A stretch of DNA of 64,000 bases from Paenibacillus thalictri (GTDB taxonomy: Bacteria > Bacillota > Bacilli > Paenibacillales > NBRC-103111). Location: NCBI RefSeq assembly GCF_004307995.1, contig NZ_SIRE01000003.1, forward strand, positions 310,001 through 374,000. Reading direction: 5' to 3'. The notes beneath the pieces were generated by a model. The model was not told where the DNA came from and made no database searches. It saw only the letters and a program-made list of their open reading frames with translations. Below, piece by piece: positions 8,715-18,136 of the stretch; position 1 is the stretch's first letter; every line of letters begins with the position of its first letter. Made by a program: the position numbers and the translations under genes.

Positions 8715-9746
8715 ATGACCTTAAAAAGTGTAACCGTCTGTTTGTCATTGATCGCCATCAGCATGGCGTTGATTGCGTGCACGGAGACAACGCCATCGGC
8801 TCCGCCGCAGGCTTCGGCGCCTCCGCCGCAATCCGCACCGCCGGCGCCGGTGGCATCCGCTCCTGCCATACAGCCGTCTCCCTCTATTGCGCCGGCGCCG
8901 GCGCCAGCGGAGAAGCCGCCTGCGACCGCCGAGGCGAACCCGCCAGCGGAGTCTGCGGCAGCCGTAACTACACCAGCGCCTGCATCCGCCGTTTCTGCGG
9001 TTTATGGCGAGAAGAAGCCGGCTGCCGCGGATAAGCCGGCCAAACAAGCCGCTTCCGTGCAAGGGGACCGAACCGCGTTATCCTGGTATTACATGAAGAA
9101 GAAAAAAGGCGAGGTGCCGAATTTTCCTCCGGAAACGAAAAAATATACGGAGGATCAAAAAGCGCTGTGGGTCGGCAAAGGCAAAAAGGTGTACATCACC
9201 TTCGATACGGGCGGGCCGATGGGGGATACCGATCTTCTGCTGAAGACGCTCAAGGATAACGACGCTAAAGTGAATTTTTTCATCGCCGGCTATAATATGA
9301 AGAAATATCCGGACTTTATTCGCCAACTGGTTGACGACGGCCATTTGGTAGCCAACCATACGATGACGCATACGGATATGAATCTACAAACCGACGATCA
9401 GGTAAAGCAGGAAATCAACGATTTCGCTAAACTGTTCAAAGAGACGACGGGCAAAGACGTGCCGCCGTATTTCCGGTTCCCTTACGGCCGCTACAACATG
9501 CACCTGCTCAGTCTTGTATCGGATATGGGTTACACATCCGTATTCTGGTCTACGGCGATGGTGGACTGGCTGCCGCGCAAGAACGGACCGGAAGATCCGC
9601 TGAACGATATTTTAAACAATTTGCATGACGGGAATATCATATTAATGCATCAGGGTTCACCGGAAAATATTGAAGCGCTGGACCGCATCATTAAAGAGGT
9701 GCGCAAAGCCGGTTATGAGTTCGGATTGCTCGACGACATTTCCTAA
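8715..9746 (+). CDS. Polysaccharide deacetylase lipoprotein (PdaA-like)
   Basis: 343 residues from the ATG at 8715, chosen because GAGGGA at 8702-8707 fits it better than the ATG at 8694. A lipoprotein signal ends in ALIAC (Cys about 22). Residues 25-110 form a Pro/Ala/Ser-rich linker, probably spanning the wall. The NodB-type domain (about 150-340) has ITFDTG in place of the usual TFDDG, the metal-binding HTMTH, RFPYGRYN and LMHQG. It probably de-N-acetylates peptidoglycan sugars at the cell surface. The change at the second Asp of TFDDG also occurs in some PdaA-type enzymes. It is followed directly by glutamate racemase. Confidence 0.85.
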   Translation: MTLKSVTVCLSLIAISMALIACTETTPSAPPQASAPPPQSAPPAPVASAPAIQPSPSIAPAPAPAEKPPATAEANPPAESAAAVTTPAPASAVSAVYGEKKPAAADKPAKQAASVQGDRTALSWYYMKKKKGEVPNFPPETKKYTEDQKALWVGKGKKVYITFDTGGPMGDTDLLLKTLKDNDAKVNFFIAGYNMKKYPDFIRQLVDDGHLVANHTMTHTDMNLQTDDQVKQEINDFAKLFKETTGKDVPPYFRFPYGRYNMHLLSLVSDMGYTSVFWSTAMVDWLPRKNGPEDPLNDILNNLHDGNIILMHQGSPENIEALDRIIKEVRKAGYEFGLLDDIS

Positions 9747-9865
9747 TGCCCGATTTGCTCCGTATCCCTTGGCCACGTGGTGGTTGTCCGGTACCTTTTA
9801 CCGGCGGCATACATAGCTTAATATGTACGCTTCAACCATCCTTCAGACAAAGGAAGCGAGAGCTC

Positions 9866-10678
9866 GTGCAGCAAGCAGTTGCCATATTGGATTCCGGGGT
9901 AGGCGGTCTGACCGTGGTCAAGGAAGTATTGTGCCAGCTTCCGCAAGAAAAAATTATCTACTTTGGCGATACGGCCCGCGCTCCATACGGCCCAAGACCA
10001 GCCCGCGAGGTCTTGCTGTTTACACAACAAATCGTGGATTATTTAACTCAGTTCCAGCCTAAAATGCTTGTTATTGCTTGCAATACCGCTACGGCTATCG
10101 CACTGGAACATATTCGCTCGCGAGTATCCATACCGGTTGCCGGTGTGATTCATCCGGGAGCCAGAGCTGCGATTAAATCGACACGCGCCCGAAAAGTGGG
10201 GGTAATCGGTACGAAAGGCACGATTCAAACCGGAGCCTATGAGCAGGTGCTGAAACAAATAAGTCCCGGGATACAGGTGGTTGGGTTGGCATGCCCTGAT
10301 TTGGTACCGCTTGTGGAGAGCGGCCGCTTTGACGGCTTGGAAGCAATTGAAACCGTCGAACGCTCGTTAGCCCCGATTCGTGAGCTGCCCATGGATTGTC
10401 TCATCCTTGGCTGCACCCATTATCCGTATTTATCCAAGCTGATTGGCCAGGTGATGGGTCCGGAAGTTGAGCTCATTAGCTCAGCCGACGAAACGGCGCG
10501 TGAAATCAGCACCATATTAGGACATAGAGGCATGTTGGCCGGTGCTGATGAAACTCCGCAGCATCAATTCTTTTGCAGCGGGCAACCCCAGCTGTTCAAA
10601 CAAATCGCCGAGATGTGGCTGGAGCAGCCAATTGAAGTGACTCCCTTCGATTGGCAGATTACGAATTTGATTGTGTAA
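9866..10678 (+). CDS. murI: Glutamate racemase
   Basis: Converts L-glutamate to D-glutamate for peptidoglycan. The GTG at 9866 gives 270 residues, the normal family length, with AGGAAG upstream; a longer reading from 9746 adds 40 residues that do not fit the family. Motifs: AILDSGVGGLTV at the start, catalytic Cys in ACNTATA, and the second catalytic Cys in LGCTHYPYL. It follows a wall deacetylase, which fits a cell-wall context. Confidence 0.93.
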   Translation: MQQAVAILDSGVGGLTVVKEVLCQLPQEKIIYFGDTARAPYGPRPAREVLLFTQQIVDYLTQFQPKMLVIACNTATAIALEHIRSRVSIPVAGVIHPGARAAIKSTRARKVGVIGTKGTIQTGAYEQVLKQISPGIQVVGLACPDLVPLVESGRFDGLEAIETVERSLAPIRELPMDCLILGCTHYPYLSKLIGQVMGPEVELISSADETAREISTILGHRGMLAGADETPQHQFFCSGQPQLFKQIAEMWLEQPIEVTPFDWQITNLIV

Positions 10679-10704
10679 GCGTCATAACCTAATTTCATCC
10701 CCGT

Positions 10705-10753
10705 GTCTGCGGTCCATGCTTTGTGATGAAGCATGGATACGCAGACATTTTTC
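10705..10753 (+). terminator. Terminator after murI
   Basis: Long stem: GTCTGCG (10705-10711) pairs with CGCAGAC (10740-10746), with CCATGCTT/AAGCATGG inside, then ATTTTTC. Confidence 0.88.
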
Positions 10754-10856
10754 TTATCAAGGAGAAATATTTACGGCTATTTCTGGCAACGATAAATTTT
10801 TAACCCTTTCCCCTTGGAACCGGTTGTGATAAAAAAAGGGATGAGGTGAATGGAAC

Positions 10857-12677
10857 ATGCTGCGGTGGTTTTCACGCAAGCTGGCCGGCTTGCGTAATTT
10901 CAGTCTGGAATGGAAAGTGTTTCTCATGACGTCGATTGTCATTTTGCTGGCTGTGCCTTTAACCGGGATGATTTCCTTCTACCAGGCGGCCGGCAAACTG
11001 CAGAATTATGCTTATACGTCAGCGGAATCTACGGCATACCAGCTCAGCGTTTATATGAACAACGAGCTGAAAAACGTATCGGACAAGCTGTATTTGATTA
11101 ATACAAGCAAGGACCTGCAGCAAACGATCGATTGGAGCCAAAATAAATACGACGCTTCGTATTCCGTCGTTTTTAATAAAGTGTTTTCGTTGTTTTCCAA
11201 TATAAGGTTAACCTCAGGCACGATTCGCTCGATCTATTTGTACACGCCCAAAGGGGAATTTTATGCCGGACTCCCAATGGAAAGACTGGCTGCTCCGTTT
11301 AAACAGTCGGTTTATTACGAAGCGATCAGCGATTCGCCGACAAACCGGTGGATCTATTTGCAGCAGGATCCGCTGTTTGCCAGGGAGGGGGAGATCATCA
11401 GTCTGGTTACCCGGCCGGCGGTGGATACCGGTGCGTTGGACCTGGACAGCTATATCGTCATTACGCTGGCTGCCGAGCCGTTCATCAAAAATTTAAACAA
11501 CATTCAGCTTGTGGACGGCGGCTTCTCGGCTATATTGGACGAGCAGGGGAACCCGATCATCAGCTCGTATGCCGGGCCGGTGCTGAAAGGGCTCCATTGG
11601 CGGGAAATCAGCCCGAATGCGGCGGCCAGCCCCGGATTTTTTGACATGGATTTGGACGGCCGCACGTATCTGGTGAACCATCAGCCGATTTCCTTTGCCG
11701 GTTGGCAGGCGGTTATTTTTCAGCCGAAGGACAAGCTGATGGAGCCGGTTTCTTATTTTCAATATGTTACGTTGGCGATGACGGCGATCCTGCTGGTCTG
11801 TTCGTTTCTGCTCAATAAATATATCGCCCGGCTGGTCACCAACCCGGTGCGCCGGCTGCAGCGGCTGATGAGCCAAGCGGGGCAAGGGAATTTGCAGGTG
11901 CGTTTCGCTTCGAGCAGCACGGATGAAATCGGGGAGCTCGGCAGCCGCTTCGACGAGCTGCTGGGGCAGATCCAGAAGCTGCTGCGTCAGGTGGTGGAGG
12001 AAAGCCAAGGCAAACGCCGGGCGGAGATGAGGGCGCTGCAGGCTCAGATCAATCCGCATTTTCTGTACAATACGCTGGACGAGATTTATTGGAAGGCGCT
12101 GGAGTTTCAGGATCCCGCGGCGGCCGATATTATTTTGTCGTTGTCGCGTTTTTTTCGCTTAAGCTTGAACCGCGGCGAAGAAGCGACAACGGTTGCCAAA
12201 GAAATGGAGCATGTGGAGCAATATTTGAAGCTGGTCAACTATCAGTACAAAAGGCAGTTTTCCTTCGACATCGCTGTCGGCGAACGAACGGGTCAGCTGG
12301 TTGTGCCCAAAATCATTTTGCAGCCGCTGGCCGAAAACAGCGTGCTTCATGCTTTTAAAGCGAATGAATATAAAAATTTCTTTATTAAGGTAAGCAGCCG
12401 GTTCGAGGAACCACATGTCATCGTGCTGCAGGTGGAGGACAACGGCAGCGGCATCGAACCGGCGCTGGTGCGGAAATTTAACGAACCTCATCATGCGGAA
12501 GCAATGGAAAGGCAAGCGGAAACTAACGGGGAAGGATATGCCGTCGCCAATATTAAGGAGCGGCTGGCTTATTTTTACGGAGAAAAAGCGTCGCTGCACG
12601 TCGAAAGCCGTCTGGGAGAAGGCACACGGATCGTAATTCGGATTGCTGCGGAAGCAGGAGAGGAGCGGCTCAGATGA
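10857..12677 (+). CDS. YesM-type sensor histidine kinase
   Basis: 606 residues. A membrane segment at about 20-40 and another at about 300-320 enclose an extracellular sensor domain. A HAMP domain follows (about 320-375), then the His_kinase domain with QINPHFLYNTLDE, whose His is the phosphorylation site, and a HATPase domain with EDNGSGIEP and a late G-box. It overlaps its response regulator by 4 nt (ATGA). With the following binding protein and permeases it forms the common Paenibacillus unit that senses a sugar outside the cell and induces its importer. Confidence 0.92.
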   Translation: MLRWFSRKLAGLRNFSLEWKVFLMTSIVILLAVPLTGMISFYQAAGKLQNYAYTSAESTAYQLSVYMNNELKNVSDKLYLINTSKDLQQTIDWSQNKYDASYSVVFNKVFSLFSNIRLTSGTIRSIYLYTPKGEFYAGLPMERLAAPFKQSVYYEAISDSPTNRWIYLQQDPLFAREGEIISLVTRPAVDTGALDLDSYIVITLAAEPFIKNLNNIQLVDGGFSAILDEQGNPIISSYAGPVLKGLHWREISPNAAASPGFFDMDLDGRTYLVNHQPISFAGWQAVIFQPKDKLMEPVSYFQYVTLAMTAILLVCSFLLNKYIARLVTNPVRRLQRLMSQAGQGNLQVRFASSSTDEIGELGSRFDELLGQIQKLLRQVVEESQGKRRAEMRALQAQINPHFLYNTLDEIYWKALEFQDPAAADIILSLSRFFRLSLNRGEEATTVAKEMEHVEQYLKLVNYQYKRQFSFDIAVGERTGQLVVPKIILQPLAENSVLHAFKANEYKNFFIKVSSRFEEPHVIVLQVEDNGSGIEPALVRKFNEPHHAEAMERQAETNGEGYAVANIKERLAYFYGEKASLHVESRLGEGTRIVIRIAAEAGEERLR

Positions 12678-14314
12678 AGGTGCTGCTGGTTGACGATAAG
12701 GAAAGCGTGGTGCAGGGCATCCGCAAGCATATCGATTGGGAAGCGCTGGGCGTCAGCGAAGTGGAGATCGCTTTGGACGGCAAGGAAGCGCTGGAGAAAT
12801 TCGCGCATTTCCCCGCGGACCTGCTGGTGACGGATATAAAGATGCCCAACATGAACGGAATTGAGCTGATGGGCAAACTGCGGGCCACCGGACATGCGAT
12901 GCGTTTTGTCGTGTTAAGCGGTTATGAGGAGTTTGAGTATGCCAAGCAGGCGCTCGCTTTAGGGGCTTCGGATTATGTGTTGAAGCCGGTCGATATTAAC
13001 GAGCTTACGGAAATCGTGAGCAAGCAGCTGCAGGAACTTGTCAAAATGAAAGAGCAAGGCGAGCAGCGCCAGCGGTTTATGCAAACGATCCGCCGCAGTC
13101 TGCCGGCGCTCAGGCAGCAGTATTTAAACGAAATGATTCATTTTCCCGACCCGCGCCGGCTGCTCTCCAAAGATAAATGGGAGTTTGCGGAAATTCCGCT
13201 GCATCCGCAGTCGTTTGCGCTTCTGGCCATAGCGATCGATCATTTTCAACATATCGTCCACCAGAAGGTGGAAGAGATTGAGTTGTCCCGTTTTATTGTC
13301 GAGAACATCATCGGCGATTGCTTGCCATCATGGGGAATCGGCATTCCTTTTTTCTCTGAATGGGGCGTATTGACGCTGCTGCTGAATTATGACTTGGCCG
13401 AGCCGGAAAAGCAGGTGAAAGAGAAGCTGCTGGCGTTCGCTGAAGTCTGCCGCCAGTCAATCGAAACACACTCCAGCCTGACGGTGACGATCGGAATCAG
13501 CTCGTTGTGCCCTGAGCTCGGCGGTTTGCCCGGTGCTTATAAGGAAGCACGCGAGGCGATCGAACATGTGTACTTCTTCGGCGGCAACCAGGTGGCGCAT
13601 TTTGAGGATTTGCTGCCTTACCGGTTAAAACGGACCGTATACCCCGTGCTCCAGGAGCACGAACTGATGACGATGCTGCGCCGCGGGCAGACGGATATGG
13701 TAGAAGAGGGGGTACGCTCTTTTTTCGAGGCGTTAAAAGATGAGGAGGCGTCGGCGCAGGATTTCAGATTAACCTGCATTCAACTGGCCGCGGCGCTGCA
13801 CCGGGTGCTGCTTGACTCGGGATTGGATGAAAGCCGCCCCAGTCTGCTGTCGAAATCGTGGTATGAAACATGTGACACGGCCAGTTTGTCCGAGCTGCAG
13901 GATCACATCGCCCGCTGGTTCGCCGAAGCGGCTGCGCAAATCAAGATCACAATCCAGGCGGGATCGAAAAATATTGTAGGCGAAGCCAAGCTGTTTATCG
14001 AACAGTACCTGCTGCAAAACGTCAGCCTTGCCGCCGTAGCCGATCATGTCGGAGTCAGTCCGAACTATTTCAGCAGCTTGTTCAAACGCGAGACCGGGAG
14101 CACGTTTGTTGAATACGTCACCGACTGCAAGCTGAAGCAAGCCAAGGAATGGCTGGATGACGTTGGGCTGCCGATATACGAAATCGCCGAGCGGCTCGGT
14201 TATCACGACCGCAAATATTTTCGGGAAATTTTCAAGCGGAGGGTGGGCGTAACTCCTTCGGAGTACCGGGAACAGAGGTTGGGCACCGCGGGCGGAGAAG
14301 ATCATCAGGAGTAA
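12674..14314 (+). CDS. YesN-type response regulator (REC + AraC HTH)
   Basis: 546 residues. The REC domain (1-120) has the phospho-acceptor Asp in LLVTDIKMPNMNG (about residue 55) and the conserved Lys in YVLKPVD. A long middle region separates it from a C-terminal AraC-type double HTH (about 440-540: HVGVSPNYFSSLFKRETG and RLGYHDRKYFREIFKRR). It is translationally coupled to the kinase and expected to activate the transporter genes immediately downstream. Confidence 0.92.
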   Translation: MKVLLVDDKESVVQGIRKHIDWEALGVSEVEIALDGKEALEKFAHFPADLLVTDIKMPNMNGIELMGKLRATGHAMRFVVLSGYEEFEYAKQALALGASDYVLKPVDINELTEIVSKQLQELVKMKEQGEQRQRFMQTIRRSLPALRQQYLNEMIHFPDPRRLLSKDKWEFAEIPLHPQSFALLAIAIDHFQHIVHQKVEEIELSRFIVENIIGDCLPSWGIGIPFFSEWGVLTLLLNYDLAEPEKQVKEKLLAFAEVCRQSIETHSSLTVTIGISSLCPELGGLPGAYKEAREAIEHVYFFGGNQVAHFEDLLPYRLKRTVYPVLQEHELMTMLRRGQTDMVEEGVRSFFEALKDEEASAQDFRLTCIQLAAALHRVLLDSGLDESRPSLLSKSWYETCDTASLSELQDHIARWFAEAAAQIKITIQAGSKNIVGEAKLFIEQYLLQNVSLAAVADHVGVSPNYFSSLFKRETGSTFVEYVTDCKLKQAKEWLDDVGLPIYEIAERLGYHDRKYFREIFKRRVGVTPSEYREQRLGTAGGEDHQE

Positions 14315-14433
14315 TTCCCCCCCCTCCCTCATGAAAAATGCCTCCCTATTCATCATGGCGAATTCAGCTATACTTTTGTATATGGGAACGACATGAAACA
14401 ACTTGATTCGACAAAATGGGAGGAAAGCTTTTT

Positions 14434-15822
14434 ATGAAAAAGAATATGCGTTATGCCAGTATGGCCCTTTCTCTGGTGCTTGCATCTTCCGCTTTGGCAG
14501 CTTGCGGCCAAAACGACAAGACCCCGGCCGCTTCCGGCGACAGTGCGGCATCCGGGTCCGGACAGGCCGTTAAACTTAAATTTTGGACAAACGCCCGTCA
14601 CGACGCCGACTTGATGAAAGAGAAAATCGATAAATTCAACGAAACCCATAAGGGTAAAATTGAAGTGGAAACACAGATCATGACCGATAACTACGAGCAG
14701 GCGCTGCAAACCGCGATTCAAGCCGACGAAGCCCCGGACGTATTTAACGCGAAGATGAAGCTGAAATTCGAGGATCTCGTGAAAATGAAAGCGATTGAAC
14801 CTCTCGATTCTTATATGAACGACGATGTGACCAAACGTTTCGGCGAAAACCTGCTGAAGCTGGACCGCCAAAATGCGCTTGACGGCAAAACGTACAGCTT
14901 GCCCAACTACGGTACAACTTGGCGTTTGATCTATAATAAAGATTTGTTCGCCAAAGCGGGCATTGCCGAACCTCCGAAATCGCTCAGCGAGCTTGTCGAA
15001 GATGCGAAGAAAATTACGGAAGCGGGCAAAGCCGACAATGTGTACGGTTTTGCTTTGAACATGAAGACGCCGGCTGCGGCATTTGAACGCGGATTGCTGC
15101 CGATGGTTCGCCTGGACGGCAAAGACTACTACGATTGGAAAACGGGACAATACACGTTTGACGTGCTGAAGCCTTACGTCCAAACGCTGAAGCAAATCGT
15201 TGACAACAAGAGCATGCTGCCGGGTTACGAATCGCTTGATATCGACCCGCTGCGCAATCAATTCGCCGCCGGTAAAATCGGGATGTACTTCTCTCTTTCC
15301 GCTGAGCCTGGCGTATACGATTCCCAGTTCCCTACGAAAATCAACTGGGGCGTAGCGCAAGTTCCAACAGTCGACGGACAAGCTCCGAAGGGCGCTAACT
15401 ATATTAACGGCGGCGCTTCCTGGCTGTATATGTCCGGCAAGTCGAAGAACAAACAAGCCGCTTGGGAATTCATGAACTACTTGTACAGCGACGAAGTGCT
15501 TGTACCTTATTATGAGCAAGGTAAAGGCGTAAGCGTAGTGCCTAGCGTTGTGGAAAAAGCGAAAGAGCCGACGCTCAAAAACTTCAAAGATTTTGCGCCG
15601 AAAGATGACGCCATGTGGCCGGCATACCCGGTTCATAAAGTCGAAGGCAAGCCATGGCAAAACGTCATCTCTGAAGTGATTCTTGGCTTAACTCCGTTGG
15701 ACAATGCGATCCAGGATTTGAACAAGCGCTACAACGACGGCTTGAACACTGAGGAAAAAGCAGGCAACGTCAAACGTGTCGTTATTCCTGATTTTGACGC
15801 TCATGCCTTGATTAAAAAATAA
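14434..15822 (+). CDS. Sugar ABC transporter substrate-binding lipoprotein
   Basis: 462 residues from the ATG at 14434, which has GGGAGGA at the right distance; the in-frame ATG at 14416 lies inside that ribosome-site context. The signal peptide ends in the lipobox LAAC (Cys24). The rest is a family 1 extracellular solute-binding protein. The YesM/YesN pair upstream and two permeases downstream define a carbohydrate uptake system. A hairpin after the gene probably reduces read-through, giving more binding protein than permease. Confidence 0.9.
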   Translation: MKKNMRYASMALSLVLASSALAACGQNDKTPAASGDSAASGSGQAVKLKFWTNARHDADLMKEKIDKFNETHKGKIEVETQIMTDNYEQALQTAIQADEAPDVFNAKMKLKFEDLVKMKAIEPLDSYMNDDVTKRFGENLLKLDRQNALDGKTYSLPNYGTTWRLIYNKDLFAKAGIAEPPKSLSELVEDAKKITEAGKADNVYGFALNMKTPAAAFERGLLPMVRLDGKDYYDWKTGQYTFDVLKPYVQTLKQIVDNKSMLPGYESLDIDPLRNQFAAGKIGMYFSLSAEPGVYDSQFPTKINWGVAQVPTVDGQAPKGANYINGGASWLYMSGKSKNKQAAWEFMNYLYSDEVLVPYYEQGKGVSVVPSVVEKAKEPTLKNFKDFAPKDDAMWPAYPVHKVEGKPWQNVISEVILGLTPLDNAIQDLNKRYNDGLNTEEKAGNVKRVVIPDFDAHALIKK

Positions 15823-15845
15823 AGCGGCACGCATTAAATATCCGG

Positions 15846-15896
15846 GCAGGCCGCTCTCACGGAAAGCATCTTACGGAGAGCGCCTGCTTTTGTTTT
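15846..15896 (+). terminator. Attenuating terminator between binding-protein and permease genes
   Basis: GCAGGC plus GCTCTC pair with GAGAGC plus GCCTGC (15846-15887), then TTTTGTTTT. It sits inside the operon, so it probably works as a partial terminator. Confidence 0.75.
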
Positions 15897-15932
15897 GCCA
15901 AAAACCCGAATATGAAAGGAGCGGAATAATCC

Positions 15933-16841
15933 ATGGGCTTGAAAAAAAAGCTGAAAGCGTACGGCGGTCCGTACATGATGATTTTGCCTACTGTCATCAT
16001 GCTCGCTTTGTTTGCTATTTATCCGTTGGCTTGGGCTTTTAAATATATGTTTTACGATTACGACGGATTTACCCAAGCCAAATACATTGGCTGGGACAAT
16101 TTTGTCCGGTTGTTTACCCGCGATACGCAGTATTGGCAATCCGTCTGGAATACGCTTGTGTTCACCGCCGGTAAGCTGGTGATCACTTTGCCGTTGTCGC
16201 TGATTTTGGCGTTTATCCTCAATAACAAATTGTTCGGCAAAAATGCGCTCCGGGCGATCATCTTTATGCCGACCATCATCAGTACGGCGGTCATTTCGCT
16301 CGTATTTTACCTGATGTTCAACTCTTATAACGGGATCATTAACAATATGCTGAAATCGGCCGGGTTAATCGATCAGCCGATCGAATGGCTTGGTATCAAA
16401 TATTCGATGCTGACGGCGATTCTCGTAGCGATCTGGGGTGCTGTCGGCAACTACATGGTGCTTTTTTTGGCAGGTCTGCAAGGCATTCCGAACGATTTGT
16501 ATGAAAGTGCGTCGATCGACGGCGCAAACAAAATCCAGCAATTCTGGCACATTACGATTCCGCTGCTTGGTCCGGTACTGCAAATGATCGTTATGCTGGC
16601 GATCGTCAATACGCTGAAAAGCTATGAGAGCATCATGGTTCTAACGGCGGGCGGACCGGGGGGAAAGACGGAAGTCATGTACTTGTACATTTACAAGCTG
16701 TTTTTCCCTGTATCCGAAGGGGACGCGGTCGTGCAGCAGTATGGTTACGGCGCGGCGGTAGGATTCGTATCCGCACTGATCGTTGGTGTGCTGACCAGTC
16801 TCTATTTATATATTTCCAGAAAATCAAGCGAAGTTCATTAA
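15933..16841 (+). CDS. Sugar ABC transporter permease (MalF-like)
   Basis: 302 residues with six membrane segments. The EAA loop for ATPase contact is visible as YESASIDGANKIQQFWHITIP. It works with the next gene as a heterodimeric channel in the cytoplasmic membrane. No ATPase gene is in the unit, so a shared MsmX-type ATPase elsewhere is likely. Confidence 0.9.
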   Translation: MGLKKKLKAYGGPYMMILPTVIMLALFAIYPLAWAFKYMFYDYDGFTQAKYIGWDNFVRLFTRDTQYWQSVWNTLVFTAGKLVITLPLSLILAFILNNKLFGKNALRAIIFMPTIISTAVISLVFYLMFNSYNGIINNMLKSAGLIDQPIEWLGIKYSMLTAILVAIWGAVGNYMVLFLAGLQGIPNDLYESASIDGANKIQQFWHITIPLLGPVLQMIVMLAIVNTLKSYESIMVLTAGGPGGKTEVMYLYIYKLFFPVSEGDAVVQQYGYGAAVGFVSALIVGVLTSLYLYISRKSSEVH

Positions 16842-16862
16842 TGAGGAAAGGAGGCGCGGCTT

Positions 16863-17738
16863 ATGAATGCCAGCACTAGCAAAATAAACTCCTCCGCGCG
16901 GATCGGGTCGGCTCTAGGCTGGACAGTGATTTGGGTCTTTCTGCTGGTCATCGTGGTGTTGATTGTTTATCCGGTTATATTTACTTTATTCGGCTCATTT
17001 AAGACGAATTTCGAGCTGCTGAACAGCACAAACCTGCTGCCGTCCAAATGGCAGTGGAAAAACTATTTCGATGCCTGGAAAATGGCCAACTTCGCTCAAT
17101 ACACGTGGAACAGCTTATTTATATCGGTTGCTTCCACCGTCATGAATATTGTTATTTGTTCGATGGGCGCTTATGCGCTGGCCAGACGAGCGTTCCCGGG
17201 ACGCAAGCTCATTATGTTTATTCTTGCGGCTACGATGTTTGTGACGATTGGCGCGATTACGTTCCGTCCGCTGTACGATATGATGCGTGCGGTGCATATG
17301 CACACTACGTTATGGAGTGTCGTGCTTATATTTGTCGGCACTCACTTGTCTTTTGATATTTTCTTGCTGGAACGGTTCGTCCGGGCGATTCCGAAAGACC
17401 TTGACGAAGCGGCGACCATCGACGGGAGCGGATTTTTCGGGATTTACTGGCGTATTATTTTACCGCTGCTGGCTCCCGGCCTTGGCGTTGTCGGTTTGTT
17501 TACGTTCCGTGAAGCGTGGAACCAATACGTGCTTCCGCTCATCTTTACGATGACCCATCCGGAGATGCGGCCGCTTACGGTCGGCGTTATCTCCTTGAAA
17601 TATTCGGCCAACGCGGCTGCGGAATGGCCGCTGATGATGGCCGGTTCGATGCTGTCGATCCTGCCGATTCTGATTGTCTATTTCTTAACGAACAAATCGT
17701 TTATTTCCGGAATGACAAGCGGTTCGGTCAAAGGCTAG
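16863..17738 (+). CDS. Sugar ABC transporter permease (MalG-like)
   Basis: 291 residues with six membrane segments and the EAA loop DEAATIDGSGFFGIYWRIILP. It follows the first permease by 21 nt with AAGGAGG upstream. The C-terminus FISGMTSGSVKG is typical of the carbohydrate uptake-1 permease family. Confidence 0.9.
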   Translation: MNASTSKINSSARIGSALGWTVIWVFLLVIVVLIVYPVIFTLFGSFKTNFELLNSTNLLPSKWQWKNYFDAWKMANFAQYTWNSLFISVASTVMNIVICSMGAYALARRAFPGRKLIMFILAATMFVTIGAITFRPLYDMMRAVHMHTTLWSVVLIFVGTHLSFDIFLLERFVRAIPKDLDEAATIDGSGFFGIYWRIILPLLAPGLGVVGLFTFREAWNQYVLPLIFTMTHPEMRPLTVGVISLKYSANAAAEWPLMMAGSMLSILPILIVYFLTNKSFISGMTSGSVKG

Positions 17739-17786
17739 GGAGCGGGTACGATGGGGATGCTTGAAAAAATACGGTGTATTAAAGGA

Positions 17787-17815
17787 AGTCTGCTGCGTAT
17801 GCGGCAGGCTTTTTT
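17787..17815 (+). terminator. Terminator after the sugar transporter operon
   Basis: 10-bp stem (17787-17796 and 17801-17810) with GTAT loop, then a T-run. Confidence 0.85.
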
Positions 17816-17829
17816 GGCTGTAATTAGAT

Positions 17830-17998
17830 GCGGCAGACTAGCGGAAAGCTGACCTAAGGGATGTGCAGGGGGGAGAAGCGATAGCGGCCGCTTTTATAAT
17901 CATGTCCCGACCTCTTAAATATTCCATAGGGGACATGATTATAATGGGCGGTCGAAGCCCCCTGCTCATCCCCGCCCCAACGCGCAAAAAGTAACTCA
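17830..17998. repeat. Large two-stem intergenic element, copy A
   Basis: An outer stem pairs 17858-17872 with 17958-17972 (one T/T mismatch) and an inner stem pairs 17894-17908 with 17930-17944. The flanks (GACTAGC, AAAGCTGAC on the left, AACGCGC on the right) recur around copy B at 53008-53170, where both stems have other sequences but still pair. No coding potential. Confidence 0.7.
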
Positions 17999-18014
17999 TC
18001 GCACATTAAAGGAC

Positions 18015-18043
18015 CGTCCGGCGATCTTACCGGACGTTTTTTT
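18015..18043 (+). terminator. Terminator-like hairpin
   Basis: CGTCCGG (18015-18021) pairs with CCGGACG (18030-18036), then a seven-T run. It lies between copy A of the two-stem element and the M14 peptidase gene and could end a transcript starting in this gap. Confidence 0.7.
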
Positions 18044-18136
18044 AAAACTGTCGCAATCCAATAAATTATGTCCGAAGCGGTTGTGGATACAACACGGCGG
18101 GCATATACATAACATTGCAGACGGGAGGGATTGGAC

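Noticed and set aside
8745..9062. Arg/Gly-rich minus-strand frame
   Set aside because: Antisense of the Pro/Ala linker of the deacetylase lipoprotein.
9746..9865. Forty-residue N-terminal extension of glutamate racemase
   Set aside because: The extension lacks similarity to the family, and the GTG at 9866 has a good ribosome site and gives the normal length.
14368..15660. 430-residue open frame on the minus strand over the sugar-binding protein gene
   Set aside because: It has no ribosome site, a composition typical of antisense frames, and it lies opposite a well-supported lipoprotein gene.
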